Below, in pieces: positions 42,556 to 52,600 of a stretch of 64,000 nt of DNA (its first letter is position 1; every line of letters starts with the position of its first letter). The notes under the pieces are model-generated. The model was not told where the DNA came from. It did not search any database and worked only from the letters and a program-made list of their open reading frames with translations. The DNA comes from Lachnotalea sp041821265 (GTDB lineage: Bacteria; Bacillota; Clostridia; Lachnospirales; Lachnospiraceae). The stretch spans positions 31,905 to 95,904 of the forward strand of contig JBGUEQ010000012.1 in assembly GCA_041821265.1 (NCBI GenBank), read 5' to 3'. The position numbers and the translations under genes are program-made.

Positions 42556-44130
42556 CTATTTAATTCCTAAATAGCTAAACCAATCATAGTCGGCATAATT
42601 TTGAGATGAAGTATGGTTAGAAGTAGCATACATACCAAGATAACAACCTGTAAAACCTTCATTTACATTGGAACTTAATAGAGTGGCGGTTACAGGAACA
42701 TAAAAATTATGATATTCGTGTTCCCTAAATCCATAATAAAACTGGTAAAATTCATTGGTTGCTTGCACGGTAAGATATATTCGTTCTTTTGATTCAATGG
42801 CTTCTTCGTAAAGAAGGGTAAGGGTTCCATTTTCAGTTTGATAAAGACGAAGGTAATTGTTTGAATGTTCCCTTCCTTTTACATAAATATAATTAAACCG
42901 ATCATCTTGAATAAAAGCAAGACCAGCTTCTTCTGAGTCACTTTTAGGAGTGAATTCCAGGGCGGTGGTTGCTTGAAAGTATTTGTGCTGTTGTCTACGA
43001 CCTACAAAAGATGGAGTTGTAATCTCACTGATTGTATTTGGCGTTAAGCATAATCTTAAATAACTATTTCTTTTGGTGAGCGAGTAAAATAGTTCGACGG
43101 GAGGATGTATAGTATTCCACACAAAGTGCAGTGATTTTGCTTCGAAGTGATCGGTAGAAGCAATATATGGGAAAACATGATTTGTAAGATTAGGTAAGCG
43201 CTCAAACTGATTTACTATGCCATTTTCGTTATCTATTCTAAGCCATCCATCTTCCGCCCAAATAACGGGAACCAGAAATGTCTCTCGACCTAAGTTGAAA
43301 TGAAATCCAGAATAAGGACGTATTCCAAGAAGCACCATCCACCATTCACCATTTTGAGTCTCAACAATGTCACCGTGTCCTACTACAGAAATAGGGTTCG
43401 TTAGTGAAAGATGTCGGTGAGAAATTATCGGATTTCTAGGGCAAATTTCATAATCTCCATCAATTATTTTAGAACGAGCCATCATGACAGAGTGATTAGT
43501 GAAAGTTCCACCTTCAGCTACCATTAAATAATAATAACCATTTTTTTTATAAAGATGGGGCGCTTCAATCCATTTACTTCGAGTCTTTGCACCATCCCAA
43601 ATAACGCTTCGGTTTCCTATAAACTGAAATGTTATTGGATTCAATTCACATAAATAAATGCCGTGATGTCCTTCGTATTCAGAGTCGTTATGAATATAAT
43701 TTCCAGTATACCACATTCGGTTATCGGTATCGAAAAATAGACTGGAATCAATGCCATCTGCTTCTTCAATAAATATAGGGTCACTCCAAGGACCGGTTGG
43801 ATTCTTAGCAGTTACGATATAATTATCTCGTCTTGCTTCACGACATTCTGATACGAAGGTATTTATCAAGTAAAATAAGCCATTATGATAGTGAAGGGAA
43901 GGAGCCCAAAGTCCAAGAGAAGTTTCACAGTTTTTATAATCAAGTTGCCCAATGCGATGAATAGCATGTCCAATTTGCTCCCAGTGAATTAAATCCTTGC
44001 TATGAAAAATAGGAATTCCTGGAAAATATACAAACGAAGAAGTGGCTAAATAATAGTTATCATCAACTCTGCAAATAGTAGGATCAGGATAAAAACCTGA
44101 TAAAATTGGGTTTTCAAAAGTATTAGTCAT
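42556..44130 (-). CDS. GH43 family beta-xylosidase/arabinofuranosidase
   Basis: 524 residues, no signal peptide, so cytoplasmic. Five-blade propeller with base Asp16 (SGFYPDPTICRVDDNYYL), the modulating Asp in ADGIDSSLFFD, and the acid Glu in MVAEGGTF; the C-terminal beta-sandwich (about 330-524) is the XynB-type accessory domain. It cuts xylose or arabinose from oligosaccharides. Together with GH3 and GH67 enzymes across the AraC gene it forms a xylan-oligosaccharide set. Confidence 0.92.
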   Translation of the reverse strand: MTNTFENPILSGFYPDPTICRVDDNYYLATSSFVYFPGIPIFHSKDLIHWEQIGHAIHRIGQLDYKNCETSLGLWAPSLHYHNGLFYLINTFVSECREARRDNYIVTAKNPTGPWSDPIFIEEADGIDSSLFFDTDNRMWYTGNYIHNDSEYEGHHGIYLCELNPITFQFIGNRSVIWDGAKTRSKWIEAPHLYKKNGYYYLMVAEGGTFTNHSVMMARSKIIDGDYEICPRNPIISHRHLSLTNPISVVGHGDIVETQNGEWWMVLLGIRPYSGFHFNLGRETFLVPVIWAEDGWLRIDNENGIVNQFERLPNLTNHVFPYIASTDHFEAKSLHFVWNTIHPPVELFYSLTKRNSYLRLCLTPNTISEITTPSFVGRRQQHKYFQATTALEFTPKSDSEEAGLAFIQDDRFNYIYVKGREHSNNYLRLYQTENGTLTLLYEEAIESKERIYLTVQATNEFYQFYYGFREHEYHNFYVPVTATLLSSNVNEGFTGCYLGMYATSNHTSSQNYADYDWFSYLGIK

Positions 44131-44212
44131 ATTTTTTAAAGGGCCTATTCAATAAGTTAGCTACAAAAATTCATATTACTATGTTATAAAACAGGCCATT
44201 CCTTTCTTTTGT

Positions 44213-45276
44213 TTATTCAAAACGAAACCATTTGAAATCAAAATTACTTCCAGGTAAGAAAATAAATGTTACTGTATGTAGACCTATAATGTTTTGTAAA
44301 TCAAAGCTTTGTACTTCAAAATCAGAAGTATGCGTGAACTCAGCTTTTTCTATTTTTTTAAATAAAATCCTTTTACATGTATTTTGTGTTCTACAGAAAT
44401 AGTGATAGATGTTATTCCGCGTAATCGTTTGTCTAAATGGAAGGTCTCATTTTGATAAACATTCCAAATAGAAGGCTTGCGATGAAGTGATTTCAATTTT
44501 GCGAACTGGAAATTCATTGTTTATTGCACTTTCATAACAAGAAAGTTGTGCAGAAACAACAGGAGTGCTTGTTGGTGCAACTGCATGAAACACAATACTA
44601 GCAGTAGGTAAGCTAGGAGAACTAACACTAAGTGTAATTGGTCCGGGATCCAAGGTTGAGGCAATAATAGCCAAAAGTTTACCGCTAAATAATCGTCTGC
44701 TTGAACATTTATAGGAATCTAAATCAGTGCTGTCTCCGTTATCCAAACCGACCAATCGACCTGCGCCCTTAACACTTATATGCATACGATTGTTTGCGTT
44801 TTCAACAGGATATCCATTACTATCTAAAGTACGAAGTGTAACAAAAATCAAATTTTCCCCATTTGCAAGGAAACTGTTTTTATCAGGTATAAGTTCTATG
44901 AAGGCTGAGTCTTCAAAAGAATAAGTATTATCAATAGCTATAATTTGATTTTCTTCATCATATGCAACGGCATGTAAATGTCCTTTAAAAAAAGGAATTT
45001 GCCAATCAGCAATTAGCTTGTTACCTGTTTGATGTTCTAATGCTTGTAGGCCGAACGATGCATTGTTGAGAAGCAGTTCTACTTTAGGTGCATTTGACAT
45101 AACACGAACGTCAATGAGCTGATGGGGGTTAAAGTCCCAACTTGTGGTACTATTACCAAGAGCAGAACATCTACGGGTTGTCATAGAATATTTGGAGAAT
45201 TCATGTCCTCGCAGGTACAACCGATATTTTGCTTTGTAAAACTCCAGTCTGTGTTAAAATGTTTTTTAAAACTCAT
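44213..45276 (-). pseudogene. GH2 beta-galactosidase/glucuronidase, mostly deleted
   Basis: The start (ATG 45276, AAAGGA upstream) encodes MSFKKHFNTDWSFTKQNIG, a GH2 N-terminus, which runs about 31 codons to a stop. From about 45190 another frame gives the C-terminal part beginning SWDFNPHQLIDVRVMSNAPK (DUF4982-type and Ig-like domains) to 44447. Two more frame changes (near 44457 and in an A-rich run near 44355) restore the final CBM-like domain, ending PGSNFDFKWFRFE at 44213. The catalytic barrel, about 500 residues, is absent. Confidence 0.8.
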
Positions 45277-45322
45277 ACGTTATCCTTTCTTATGGTTGAA
45301 TAATTTTGCTGTGTTGATTGAG

Positions 45323-46189
45323 TTATTGTTGACTTTGTAAGTTCCTATATTGTGTTGGTGTGCATTTGTTAATCGATTTAAAAAGTCGATTAAAGGTAGC
45401 TAAGCTCCCAAAACCAGCTTGCATGGATATATCTACAATTGACGTGTTAGGAGATTTGGTAAGTAATTTCTTGACATATGTGATACGGGAGCGATTTAAG
45501 TAATCATAATAAGAATAATTCGTAAATTGTTTGAATAAACGAATGAAATGTGATTCACTAAAACCACTAAGTTCGGCTAATTCTGATACACCAATATTTT
45601 CGGTACAATGTTCATCAATATAATTGCAAATGTCTAAGAATTTACTGACATATTTATGAGATTTTGTATTTTTGATATTGCCAATATCAATCGGTAGATT
45701 AGTCTTATTACGGCCAGCATTTACTAACATATCTAAAATTAAAGAATAGAGTGCTGCATATTTCAATTCTGAGTTACAAGAATACTCTAAATAAATTTGG
45801 TCCATTAGTTTGTTCATATGCATCTTTGCTTGATTTTCTGAAGCTTCGGTATAAAGTGCATAAGGATAGAACATAGAATGAAGAGACTCTAAACCTGTAA
45901 TATTAGAAAAAAGTGGTGGCTCTATAAGCAAAATGTAACGTATACCTACTTTGGGTGCAAAGAGCTCATGTAAAACACCAGGAGAAATAAATAGAATATC
46001 ACCAGGATTCAAAATGGTGGTATGTTCCTCTATTTTAACGGTATAAATGCCTTCAATTGGCATAAGTATTTCGATGGCTGGTTGCCAATGGATTGGATAA
46101 TCTTCATAATCGGAATTTCGATAAAGTCGAATTGACATATTTTCGTCATATATGATCGTTTCGCGTATTCCGTCCAAAACTTCTATCAT
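45323..46189 (-). CDS. AraC family transcriptional regulator
   Basis: 288 residues from the ATG nine bases after AAAGGAG; an ATG three codons earlier abuts that site. N-terminal cupin-like sugar-binding domain (about 10-110, HWQPAIEILMPIEGIYTVKIEEHTT split by strands) and C-terminal double helix-turn-helix (about 185-285, IGVSELAELSGFSESHFIRLF and IVDISMQAGFGSLATFNRLFK). Divergent from the sugar ABC genes; likely activates the xylo-oligosaccharide operon. Confidence 0.9.
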   Translation of the reverse strand: MIEVLDGIRETIIYDENMSIRLYRNSDYEDYPIHWQPAIEILMPIEGIYTVKIEEHTTILNPGDILFISPGVLHELFAPKVGIRYILLIEPPLFSNITGLESLHSMFYPYALYTEASENQAKMHMNKLMDQIYLEYSCNSELKYAALYSLILDMLVNAGRNKTNLPIDIGNIKNTKSHKYVSKFLDICNYIDEHCTENIGVSELAELSGFSESHFIRLFKQFTNYSYYDYLNRSRITYVKKLLTKSPNTSIVDISMQAGFGSLATFNRLFKSINKCTPTQYRNLQSQQ

Positions 46190-46229
46190 AACAAACATCT
46201 CCTTTACAATATAGTAAGCAATCGCTCCT

Positions 46230-46279
46230 ATTATATCAAAATATGTGCAAATAATATCAAGTTAATCAAATAATATCAA
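46230..46279. promoter_or_regulatory. Direct repeats, candidate AraC sites
   Basis: CAAATAATATCAA at 46248-46260 and again at 46267-46279, 19 bases apart, preceded by TTATATCAAA at 46231. Same-side tandem half-sites about two helix turns apart are the normal target form for AraC proteins. They lie immediately upstream of the araC gene, in the 440-base divergent region; the -10 box nearest the permease genes (TATAAT 46512-46517) has no good -35. Confidence 0.5.
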
Positions 46280-46627
46280 ATCCTAAATGTGTTAAAAACT
46301 AAACAATGTGTACAAATTAAACAAAACAATTAAAAAATATATCCACAAATGTAAAAATACACTGAGCTAATGGAGCGATTATGAAGAAAGTATAGTTCTA
46401 AATACGAAAAAAGTAAAGATAAATGATTGTAAATAAGCAAAAAGTATAAAAAATAGTAATATGTGATTATAAGTTGACTGTACATGAGGGGATTGTTATG
46501 ACGAATTGCACTATAATACAAAGCATAGATAATGAAAAACATACAAGTTGACGAATGATTTTGCTGATTAATAAATGGGTAAATTGAAAGATAAGAAAGA
46601 TAAGATAAGAAAGAAAGAGGTGCGCTG

Positions 46628-47584
46628 ATGACGAAAAGTAAAGAAGTGATGACAGAAGCAGAGATTGAAATTAAAAAATCACATTCTCTGTGGAGGCATG
46701 TTAAAAAGGAATGGAGATTGTATTCTTTTCTAATTATTCCAATTGCATATTATATTATTTTTAAATACATACCAATGTTTGGAAATATTATTGCTTTTCG
46801 AAAGTACAAAGGAGGTTCAAATATATTTGGTACTACATGGGTAGGGTTTCGATACTTTAACCAATTCTTAAAAGATGAATCTTTTTGGAAGGCATTTGGA
46901 AATACATTAAGATTGAGTATTGGATATGTTTTAGTAAGATTTCCTGCAACATTAATTTTTGCATTATTGTTAAATGATATTTCTCATATCAAGGCTAAAA
47001 AGTTTGTTCAGACAATCAGTTATTTACCACACTTTATTTCATTAGTAGTTGTGTGCGGTATGGTAAAAGAAATTGTTTCATTAACGGGACCAATCAATAG
47101 TTTGTTGTCATTACTAGGAATTGGAAAAATCGCTTTTATATCCTTACCAGAATGGTTTTCGACTATTTACATATCATCAGGTGTCTGGCAGGCATTAGGA
47201 TGGGGGACAATTCTTTATCTTACCGCTATGACGGGGATTAATATGGAATTATACGAAGCATCTGCGATAGATGGGGCAGGAAGAATGAAACAAGCGTTAA
47301 ATATTACTATTCCAGGAATTATGCCAACTATTATGACATTATTAATCTTAGATATTGGCGGAATTATGACATCAGGAAATATGCAAAAGATTTTACTATT
47401 ATATAATCCATTAACACAGGATAAAGCGGATATTATTGGTACTTATGTTTATAGAATGGGTATATCAGGAGGTAATTTTTCATATGCGACAGCGGTTGGG
47501 TTGTTTGAAGGCGTAATTGGTTTGATTTTAGTGACTAGCGCTAATATGTTATCAAAGAAATTTACTGAAAGCAGCCTATGGTAG
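46628..47584 (+). CDS. Sugar ABC transporter permease (LplB type)
   Basis: 318 residues, six membrane helices, with the EAA motif YEASAIDGAGRMKQALNITIPG. CUT1-family LplB-type permease for oligosaccharide import, first gene of the plus-strand xylan operon. GAGGTG ribosome site. Its partner ATPase is not in the window, as is common for CUT1 systems that share an MsmX-type ATPase. Confidence 0.92.
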   Translation: MTKSKEVMTEAEIEIKKSHSLWRHVKKEWRLYSFLIIPIAYYIIFKYIPMFGNIIAFRKYKGGSNIFGTTWVGFRYFNQFLKDESFWKAFGNTLRLSIGYVLVRFPATLIFALLLNDISHIKAKKFVQTISYLPHFISLVVVCGMVKEIVSLTGPINSLLSLLGIGKIAFISLPEWFSTIYISSGVWQALGWGTILYLTAMTGINMELYEASAIDGAGRMKQALNITIPGIMPTIMTLLILDIGGIMTSGNMQKILLLYNPLTQDKADIIGTYVYRMGISGGNFSYATAVGLFEGVIGLILVTSANMLSKKFTESSLW

Positions 47585-47596
47585 AAAGGAGGTAAT

Positions 47597-48469
47597 ATGA
47601 AAACAAAAGTTTCAAAAAACAGAAGAACATTTCTAATTATTAATTTCATATTCATGACATTTATTGTATTTGTTACACTTTATCCATTCGTATATTTGAT
47701 TGCACAGTCCTTTAGTTCGGATAAAGCAGTTGCCGCAGGATTAGTTAGTTTTTATCCAATTGATTTTACAGTATCCACTTACAAATATGTATTAAAAAAA
47801 GCAGAATTCTATCAATATTATGGAAATACTATTTTTTACGGTGTGATCGGAACTATTATTTCAGTAATTGGAACTGCGATACTAGCTTATCCATTATCTA
47901 AAAATAAATTAAGGCTAAATAAATTTTTTATTCCATTTTGCATCTTCACCATGTATTTTGCAGGTGGTATGATACCAAATTATATTTTAATAGCAAAATG
48001 GTTGCATTTAAGAGATTCCATATTTGCAATCTTGTTACCAGGAGCAATTAGCACATTTAATTTATTATTAATGAAATCATTTTTTGCTGGATTACCAGAA
48101 GAATTAGAAGAAGCAGCAGCAATAGATGGAATGGATACATACTCCATTTTTGTAAAAATTATAATTCCTCTTTCTAAACCAATTATTGCAACAATGTGTT
48201 TATTCTATTTAGTTGGACTTTGGAATGAATGGTTCACACCCTTCCTATATCTTGATAGCAAAGGTAAATGGCCAATCGCGTTGTGGGTAAGACAATTAGT
48301 AGAAGGTGCTAATAATGTAGATGTAGGATCAGGAGCAGAAGAAAGTCAGATTACAGCAACAATTAAATCAACAACGATGGTACTAACATCTTTACCGATC
48401 ATATGTGTATATCCTTTTGTACAGAAATATTTTGTTCAAGGTATGACGATGGGTGCTGTAAAGGGTTAA
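47597..48469 (+). CDS. Sugar ABC transporter permease (YtcP/LplC type)
   Basis: 290 residues, six membrane helices, EAA motif LEEAAAIDGMDTYSIFVKIIIPLSKP. Starts 12 bases after the first permease, with a strong AGGAGGT site. Second half of the permease heterodimer. Confidence 0.92.
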   Translation: MKTKVSKNRRTFLIINFIFMTFIVFVTLYPFVYLIAQSFSSDKAVAAGLVSFYPIDFTVSTYKYVLKKAEFYQYYGNTIFYGVIGTIISVIGTAILAYPLSKNKLRLNKFFIPFCIFTMYFAGGMIPNYILIAKWLHLRDSIFAILLPGAISTFNLLLMKSFFAGLPEELEEAAAIDGMDTYSIFVKIIIPLSKPIIATMCLFYLVGLWNEWFTPFLYLDSKGKWPIALWVRQLVEGANNVDVGSGAEESQITATIKSTTMVLTSLPIICVYPFVQKYFVQGMTMGAVKG

Positions 48470-48595
48470 TATAAGAAGCAAAACGACTTACTATTATCTG
48501 GTACGAAATAGTTACCTTTGTACTAACAACAACTAAACTCAATATTTCAGCTATGAGTTGTCAACAAATCTATTTAATTGAAAGGGAGAGAAACT

Positions 48596-50296
48596 ATGTA
48601 CAAGAAAATTTTAGCAACCATCCTTACGGCATCTATGATAGCTAGCTTAGCAGCATGCGGTTCATCATCAGACAGTCCCTCAACCGATTCAAGCACAGAT
48701 GCAGTAGCTACAACAGATGCAACAGCAGCTACTGATGAAAAACTTGATTACACTTATGGAGCGGGTGAAACATTTCATTCAGACACGCCAGTTGATTATT
48801 CCATGCTATTTAGTGATCATGAAAATTATCCATATAAGGAAGATTGGTTACTTTGGTCTGCAATTCAAGAAAAAACAAATGTAAATTTTGATTTAACATT
48901 AGTAGCGAGAACAGATTATGAAGACAAGAAATCTGCACTTGTTAATGCAGGAGATGCACCATATATCATTCCTAAAACATATGATGAAAAACCTTATGTT
49001 GCAAGTGGCCAGATTGTTCCTATTAGTGATTGGGTGCAATATATGCCAAATTATCAAAAATGTATATCAGATTGGGGAATGGAACCAGATATTCAAGAAA
49101 AACTCCAGGCAGATGGCAAATATTATGTATTACCAGGTATGTGGCAATCAGCAAGCGCTGGTTACTCAATGATTATTCGTAAAGATATATTTGAAAAAGC
49201 TGGAGTTGATATCAAGTCATTAGAGACTGATTGTACATGGGAAACTTTCTATGATGCATTGAAAAAAGTAAAAGAATCTACTGGTGCTAACTATGTATGG
49301 TCCGATCAATATCAAGGCGCATGTGCTTTGAATTTAGCAGGAATTGAATACGGAGTTAAAGCAGGTCGTTCTAGCGATGGTGGTGACTGGGGATTAGATA
49401 ATGGTACTAAGTTTGATTGGACTACCAATAAATTCTTCTTTACAAACACCAGCGATAAGTTCAAATATTTGTTAACTTATTTTAATAAATTGTATACAGA
49501 AGGAATTTTAGATCCAGAAACATATACACAAGATTCTGCTTCAGCAAATGAAAAATTCTTCAGAGGTGAATCTTATGTAATTACAGCGAATTATCAGCAA
49601 TTATCAGATATGATTGCAAATGATAAAATGCAAGATGCAAATGCAGAGCTTTACATGATGGTTCAACCAGGTGGTCCTGAAGGATATCTTCAGTCTGAAA
49701 AATCAAGACTTGAAAATGGCATTATGGTTTCTCAGAACGCTTTAGATGATTTAGGAGAAGACGGATTTATTAAAATGCTTCGTTTTATTGACTGGTTATG
49801 GTATTCCAATGAAGGTCAGACTCTTTCTTTATGGGGTGTTGAGGGAACTACATATACAGTAGAGAATGGTAAAATTGTTTTAAATCCAGATATTTATTAT
49901 AACGGTATGAATCCAGATGCTACTAAAAAATTAAATGTCGACTTTGGCTTTGGTGGTGGAGTATTTGCTTATGGTGGAAATACAGATTTAAAAACTTCTA
50001 AAATGACAGAGGGTGAATTAGATTACAGCACAAGAGTTGCTGAAAATAGATTGCCACAAAAACTTGATCCTCCAATTTTAGCAAGTGAAGATGAAAATGA
50101 AGAGCTAGGATTAATTAAAACTCCATTAACAGATTATGTAAATACTATGACATTAAGTTTCATTACAGGAACAGAAAGTCTTGACACGGATTGGGATGAA
50201 TATGTAAAAACTTGTGAATCAAAAGGTTCAACAGATTATGTTGATTTGGCTAATGAGATATATGAAAATACAAAGAGCATTCTAGATGCTAAATAA
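48596..50296 (+). CDS. Sugar-binding lipoprotein (LplA type)
   Basis: 566 residues from ATG 48596 (GGGAGAG). Lipobox SLAAC at the end of the signal peptide (Cys about 22), then an acidic Ser/Thr-rich linker and a large solute-binding domain typical of LplB/YtcP-linked binding proteins. It captures xylo-oligosaccharides on the outer face of the membrane. A stable hairpin follows the gene. Confidence 0.92.
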   Translation: MYKKILATILTASMIASLAACGSSSDSPSTDSSTDAVATTDATAATDEKLDYTYGAGETFHSDTPVDYSMLFSDHENYPYKEDWLLWSAIQEKTNVNFDLTLVARTDYEDKKSALVNAGDAPYIIPKTYDEKPYVASGQIVPISDWVQYMPNYQKCISDWGMEPDIQEKLQADGKYYVLPGMWQSASAGYSMIIRKDIFEKAGVDIKSLETDCTWETFYDALKKVKESTGANYVWSDQYQGACALNLAGIEYGVKAGRSSDGGDWGLDNGTKFDWTTNKFFFTNTSDKFKYLLTYFNKLYTEGILDPETYTQDSASANEKFFRGESYVITANYQQLSDMIANDKMQDANAELYMMVQPGGPEGYLQSEKSRLENGIMVSQNALDDLGEDGFIKMLRFIDWLWYSNEGQTLSLWGVEGTTYTVENGKIVLNPDIYYNGMNPDATKKLNVDFGFGGGVFAYGGNTDLKTSKMTEGELDYSTRVAENRLPQKLDPPILASEDENEELGLIKTPLTDYVNTMTLSFITGTESLDTDWDEYVKTCESKGSTDYVDLANEIYENTKSILDAK

Positions 50297-50338
50297 TAGA
50301 ATGTAGGAATTACCGTGACTGAACAGTTACGAAAACGT

Positions 50339-50368
50339 AAGGGTTCAAGGCAAACGCCAAGAACCCTT
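50339..50368 (+). promoter_or_regulatory. Hairpin between binding-protein and GH3 genes
   Basis: AAGGGTTC-AA-GGC/GCC-AA-GAACCCTT, eleven pairs with a symmetric internal loop, no T run behind it. A likely RNA-stabilising or partial-terminating hairpin that keeps binding-protein mRNA in excess over the enzyme genes. Confidence 0.45.
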
Positions 50369-50412
50369 GTGTTTATTACAAGGCGCAAATTGTGACGCAG
50401 ATGGGGGATAAT

Positions 50413-52587
50413 ATGAGTGCTACACCATATAATAATAAGCGAGAAGCGTATCGAGAAAAGGCAAAATTGCTTGTTGAACAAATGACATTAGAGGAAAAAG
50501 TTTTTCAGACATTACATAGTGCACCTGCAATTGAACGCTTGGGAATTAAGTCATATAATTGGTGGAATGAGGCATTGCACGGCGTAGCAAGAGCAGGTGT
50601 AGCAACAATATTTCCACAAGCTGTCGGATTAGCAGCCACCTTTGATGAACAAGTAATGATGGAAGTGGGAGAAGTAGTATCCACGGAAGGCAGAGCTAAG
50701 TTTAATATGCAACAAAAATACAATGATACAGACATTTATAAAGGATTGACTTTTTGGGCGCCCAATGTAAATATTTTTAGGGATCCAAGATGGGGAAGAG
50801 GACACGAGACGTTTGGAGAAGATCCTTATCTGACATCACGCCTTGGAGTAAGCTTTATTAAATCAATGCAAGGGAATGGCGAGTATATGAAAACAGCAGC
50901 ATGCGCAAAACATTTTGCTGTACATTCAGGACCAGAAGATGTAAGACATAGCTTTGATGCAAAGGCAACATTACAGGATATGTATGAGACCTATCTTCCT
51001 GCATTTAAGGCATGTGTTGAAGAAGCAGAAGTTGAAACAGTTATGGGTGCTTATAATAGAACAAATGGGGAACCGTGTTGTGGAAGTAAAACATTACTAC
51101 AAGACATACTTCGAACAGAATGGAATTTCAAAGGTCATGTAACGAGTGATTGTTGGGCAATCAAAGATTTTCATGAACATCATAAAGTAACAAAAGGCCC
51201 AGTAGAATCAGTAGCATTAGCAATGAATAATGGATGTGATCTAAATTGTGGAAATATTTTTATTTATTTAAAAAAGGCTGTTGAAGATGGTTTGGTTAAA
51301 GAAGAAAGATTAGATGAAGCAGTAACTAATTTATTTGTAACACGTATGAAATTAGGTCTTTTAGAAGAAAAAGGCAAGATAGAGTATGATAAAATAGAAT
51401 ATGATATGGTAGATAGCAAAGTTCATAGTATCTTTAATAGAGAAGTATCTAAGAAAACATTGGTTCTTCTTAAAAATGAAAATAATGTATTACCTTTAAA
51501 TAAAAAAGAAATAAAATCAATTGGTGTAATTGGTCCAAATGCAAATAATAGAAGAGCCTTGGTTGGTAATTATGAAGGGACAGCATCTGAATATGTAACA
51601 GTTTTAGAAGGCATTCAGGAGTATGTTGGAGATGATGCCAGAGTATTTTATTCGGAAGGTTGTCATCTGTTTAAAGAACAAATAAGCGGGCTTGGAGAAA
51701 AAAATGATCGATTGTCAGAAGTAAAGGCGGTTTGTGACAATAGTGATGTGATTATAGCTTGCATGGGTCTGGACTCGGGGCTTGAAGGAGAAGAAGGAGA
51801 TGAAGGAAATGAATATGCAAGTGGAGATAAACCACACATTCAGTTACCGGGGCTACAAGAAGAAATACTAAAAGTAATCAAGGAAAGCGGAAAACCTGTA
51901 GTATTGGTTCTTTTGTCAGGAAGTGCACTTGCTATTAGCTGGGCAGATGAAAATATACCAGCAATTATGCAAGGGTGGTATCCAGGGGCTCAGGGCGGCA
52001 GAGCAATTGCAGAAGTACTTTTTGGAGAGAATTCACCAGAAGGAAAATTACCAATTACATTCTATCGTTCAACAGACGAATTGCCAGAATTTACTGATTA
52101 TTCGATGAAAAATAGAACTTATCGCTATTTGAATCATGAAGCCTTATATCCATTTGGATATGGGTTATCTTATACGAATTTTGATATAACAAAAATAGAT
52201 ATAGATAAGGAGCAGATTACAAAAGATAATAAAATTACAATAACAGCAACAGTAAAAAATACCGGACAAGTAGCAGGTGGAGAAACAATCCAAGTTTATA
52301 CGAAGTGTGAAAAGGAAGGATCTCCTAATGTGTCATTAAAAGGAATTAAAAAAGTGTATTTACAGCCAAGTGAAGAAACAAAAATGACAATTACGTTAGA
52401 ACCTGATGCATTTGGATTATATGATGAAGAAGCGTATCTACGTTTATATCAAGGTAATTACCAAATTTATGTAGGAACATCACAACCTGATGAGAGAAGT
52501 TGTAGATTGACAGGTAAAAGACCAGTCTGTAAGACTCTAAAGTGTCTGACTGATGAGATATTGTATCATCCGTCTATTTATGAATAG
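50413..52587 (+). CDS. GH3 beta-xylosidase/beta-glucosidase
   Basis: 724 residues from ATG 50413 (GGGGGA). (beta/alpha)8 barrel with nucleophile Asp246 in VTSDCWAI, typical of GH3 xylan 1,4-beta-xylosidases, then the sandwich domain and a C-terminal fibronectin-like domain. No signal peptide; cytoplasmic. It would release xylose from imported xylo-oligosaccharides. Thirteen bases separate it from the alpha-glucuronidase gene. Confidence 0.92.
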   Translation: MSATPYNNKREAYREKAKLLVEQMTLEEKVFQTLHSAPAIERLGIKSYNWWNEALHGVARAGVATIFPQAVGLAATFDEQVMMEVGEVVSTEGRAKFNMQQKYNDTDIYKGLTFWAPNVNIFRDPRWGRGHETFGEDPYLTSRLGVSFIKSMQGNGEYMKTAACAKHFAVHSGPEDVRHSFDAKATLQDMYETYLPAFKACVEEAEVETVMGAYNRTNGEPCCGSKTLLQDILRTEWNFKGHVTSDCWAIKDFHEHHKVTKGPVESVALAMNNGCDLNCGNIFIYLKKAVEDGLVKEERLDEAVTNLFVTRMKLGLLEEKGKIEYDKIEYDMVDSKVHSIFNREVSKKTLVLLKNENNVLPLNKKEIKSIGVIGPNANNRRALVGNYEGTASEYVTVLEGIQEYVGDDARVFYSEGCHLFKEQISGLGEKNDRLSEVKAVCDNSDVIIACMGLDSGLEGEEGDEGNEYASGDKPHIQLPGLQEEILKVIKESGKPVVLVLLSGSALAISWADENIPAIMQGWYPGAQGGRAIAEVLFGENSPEGKLPITFYRSTDELPEFTDYSMKNRTYRYLNHEALYPFGYGLSYTNFDITKIDIDKEQITKDNKITITATVKNTGQVAGGETIQVYTKCEKEGSPNVSLKGIKKVYLQPSEETKMTITLEPDAFGLYDEEAYLRLYQGNYQIYVGTSQPDERSCRLTGKRPVCKTLKCLTDEILYHPSIYE

Positions 52588-52600
52588 GAGATGTAAACAT

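Noticed and set aside
44447..45220. Stand-alone 257-residue Ig-domain protein
   Set aside because: The frame is the C-terminal part of a GH2 enzyme; the N-terminal start and the true C-terminus are found in other frames on both sides.
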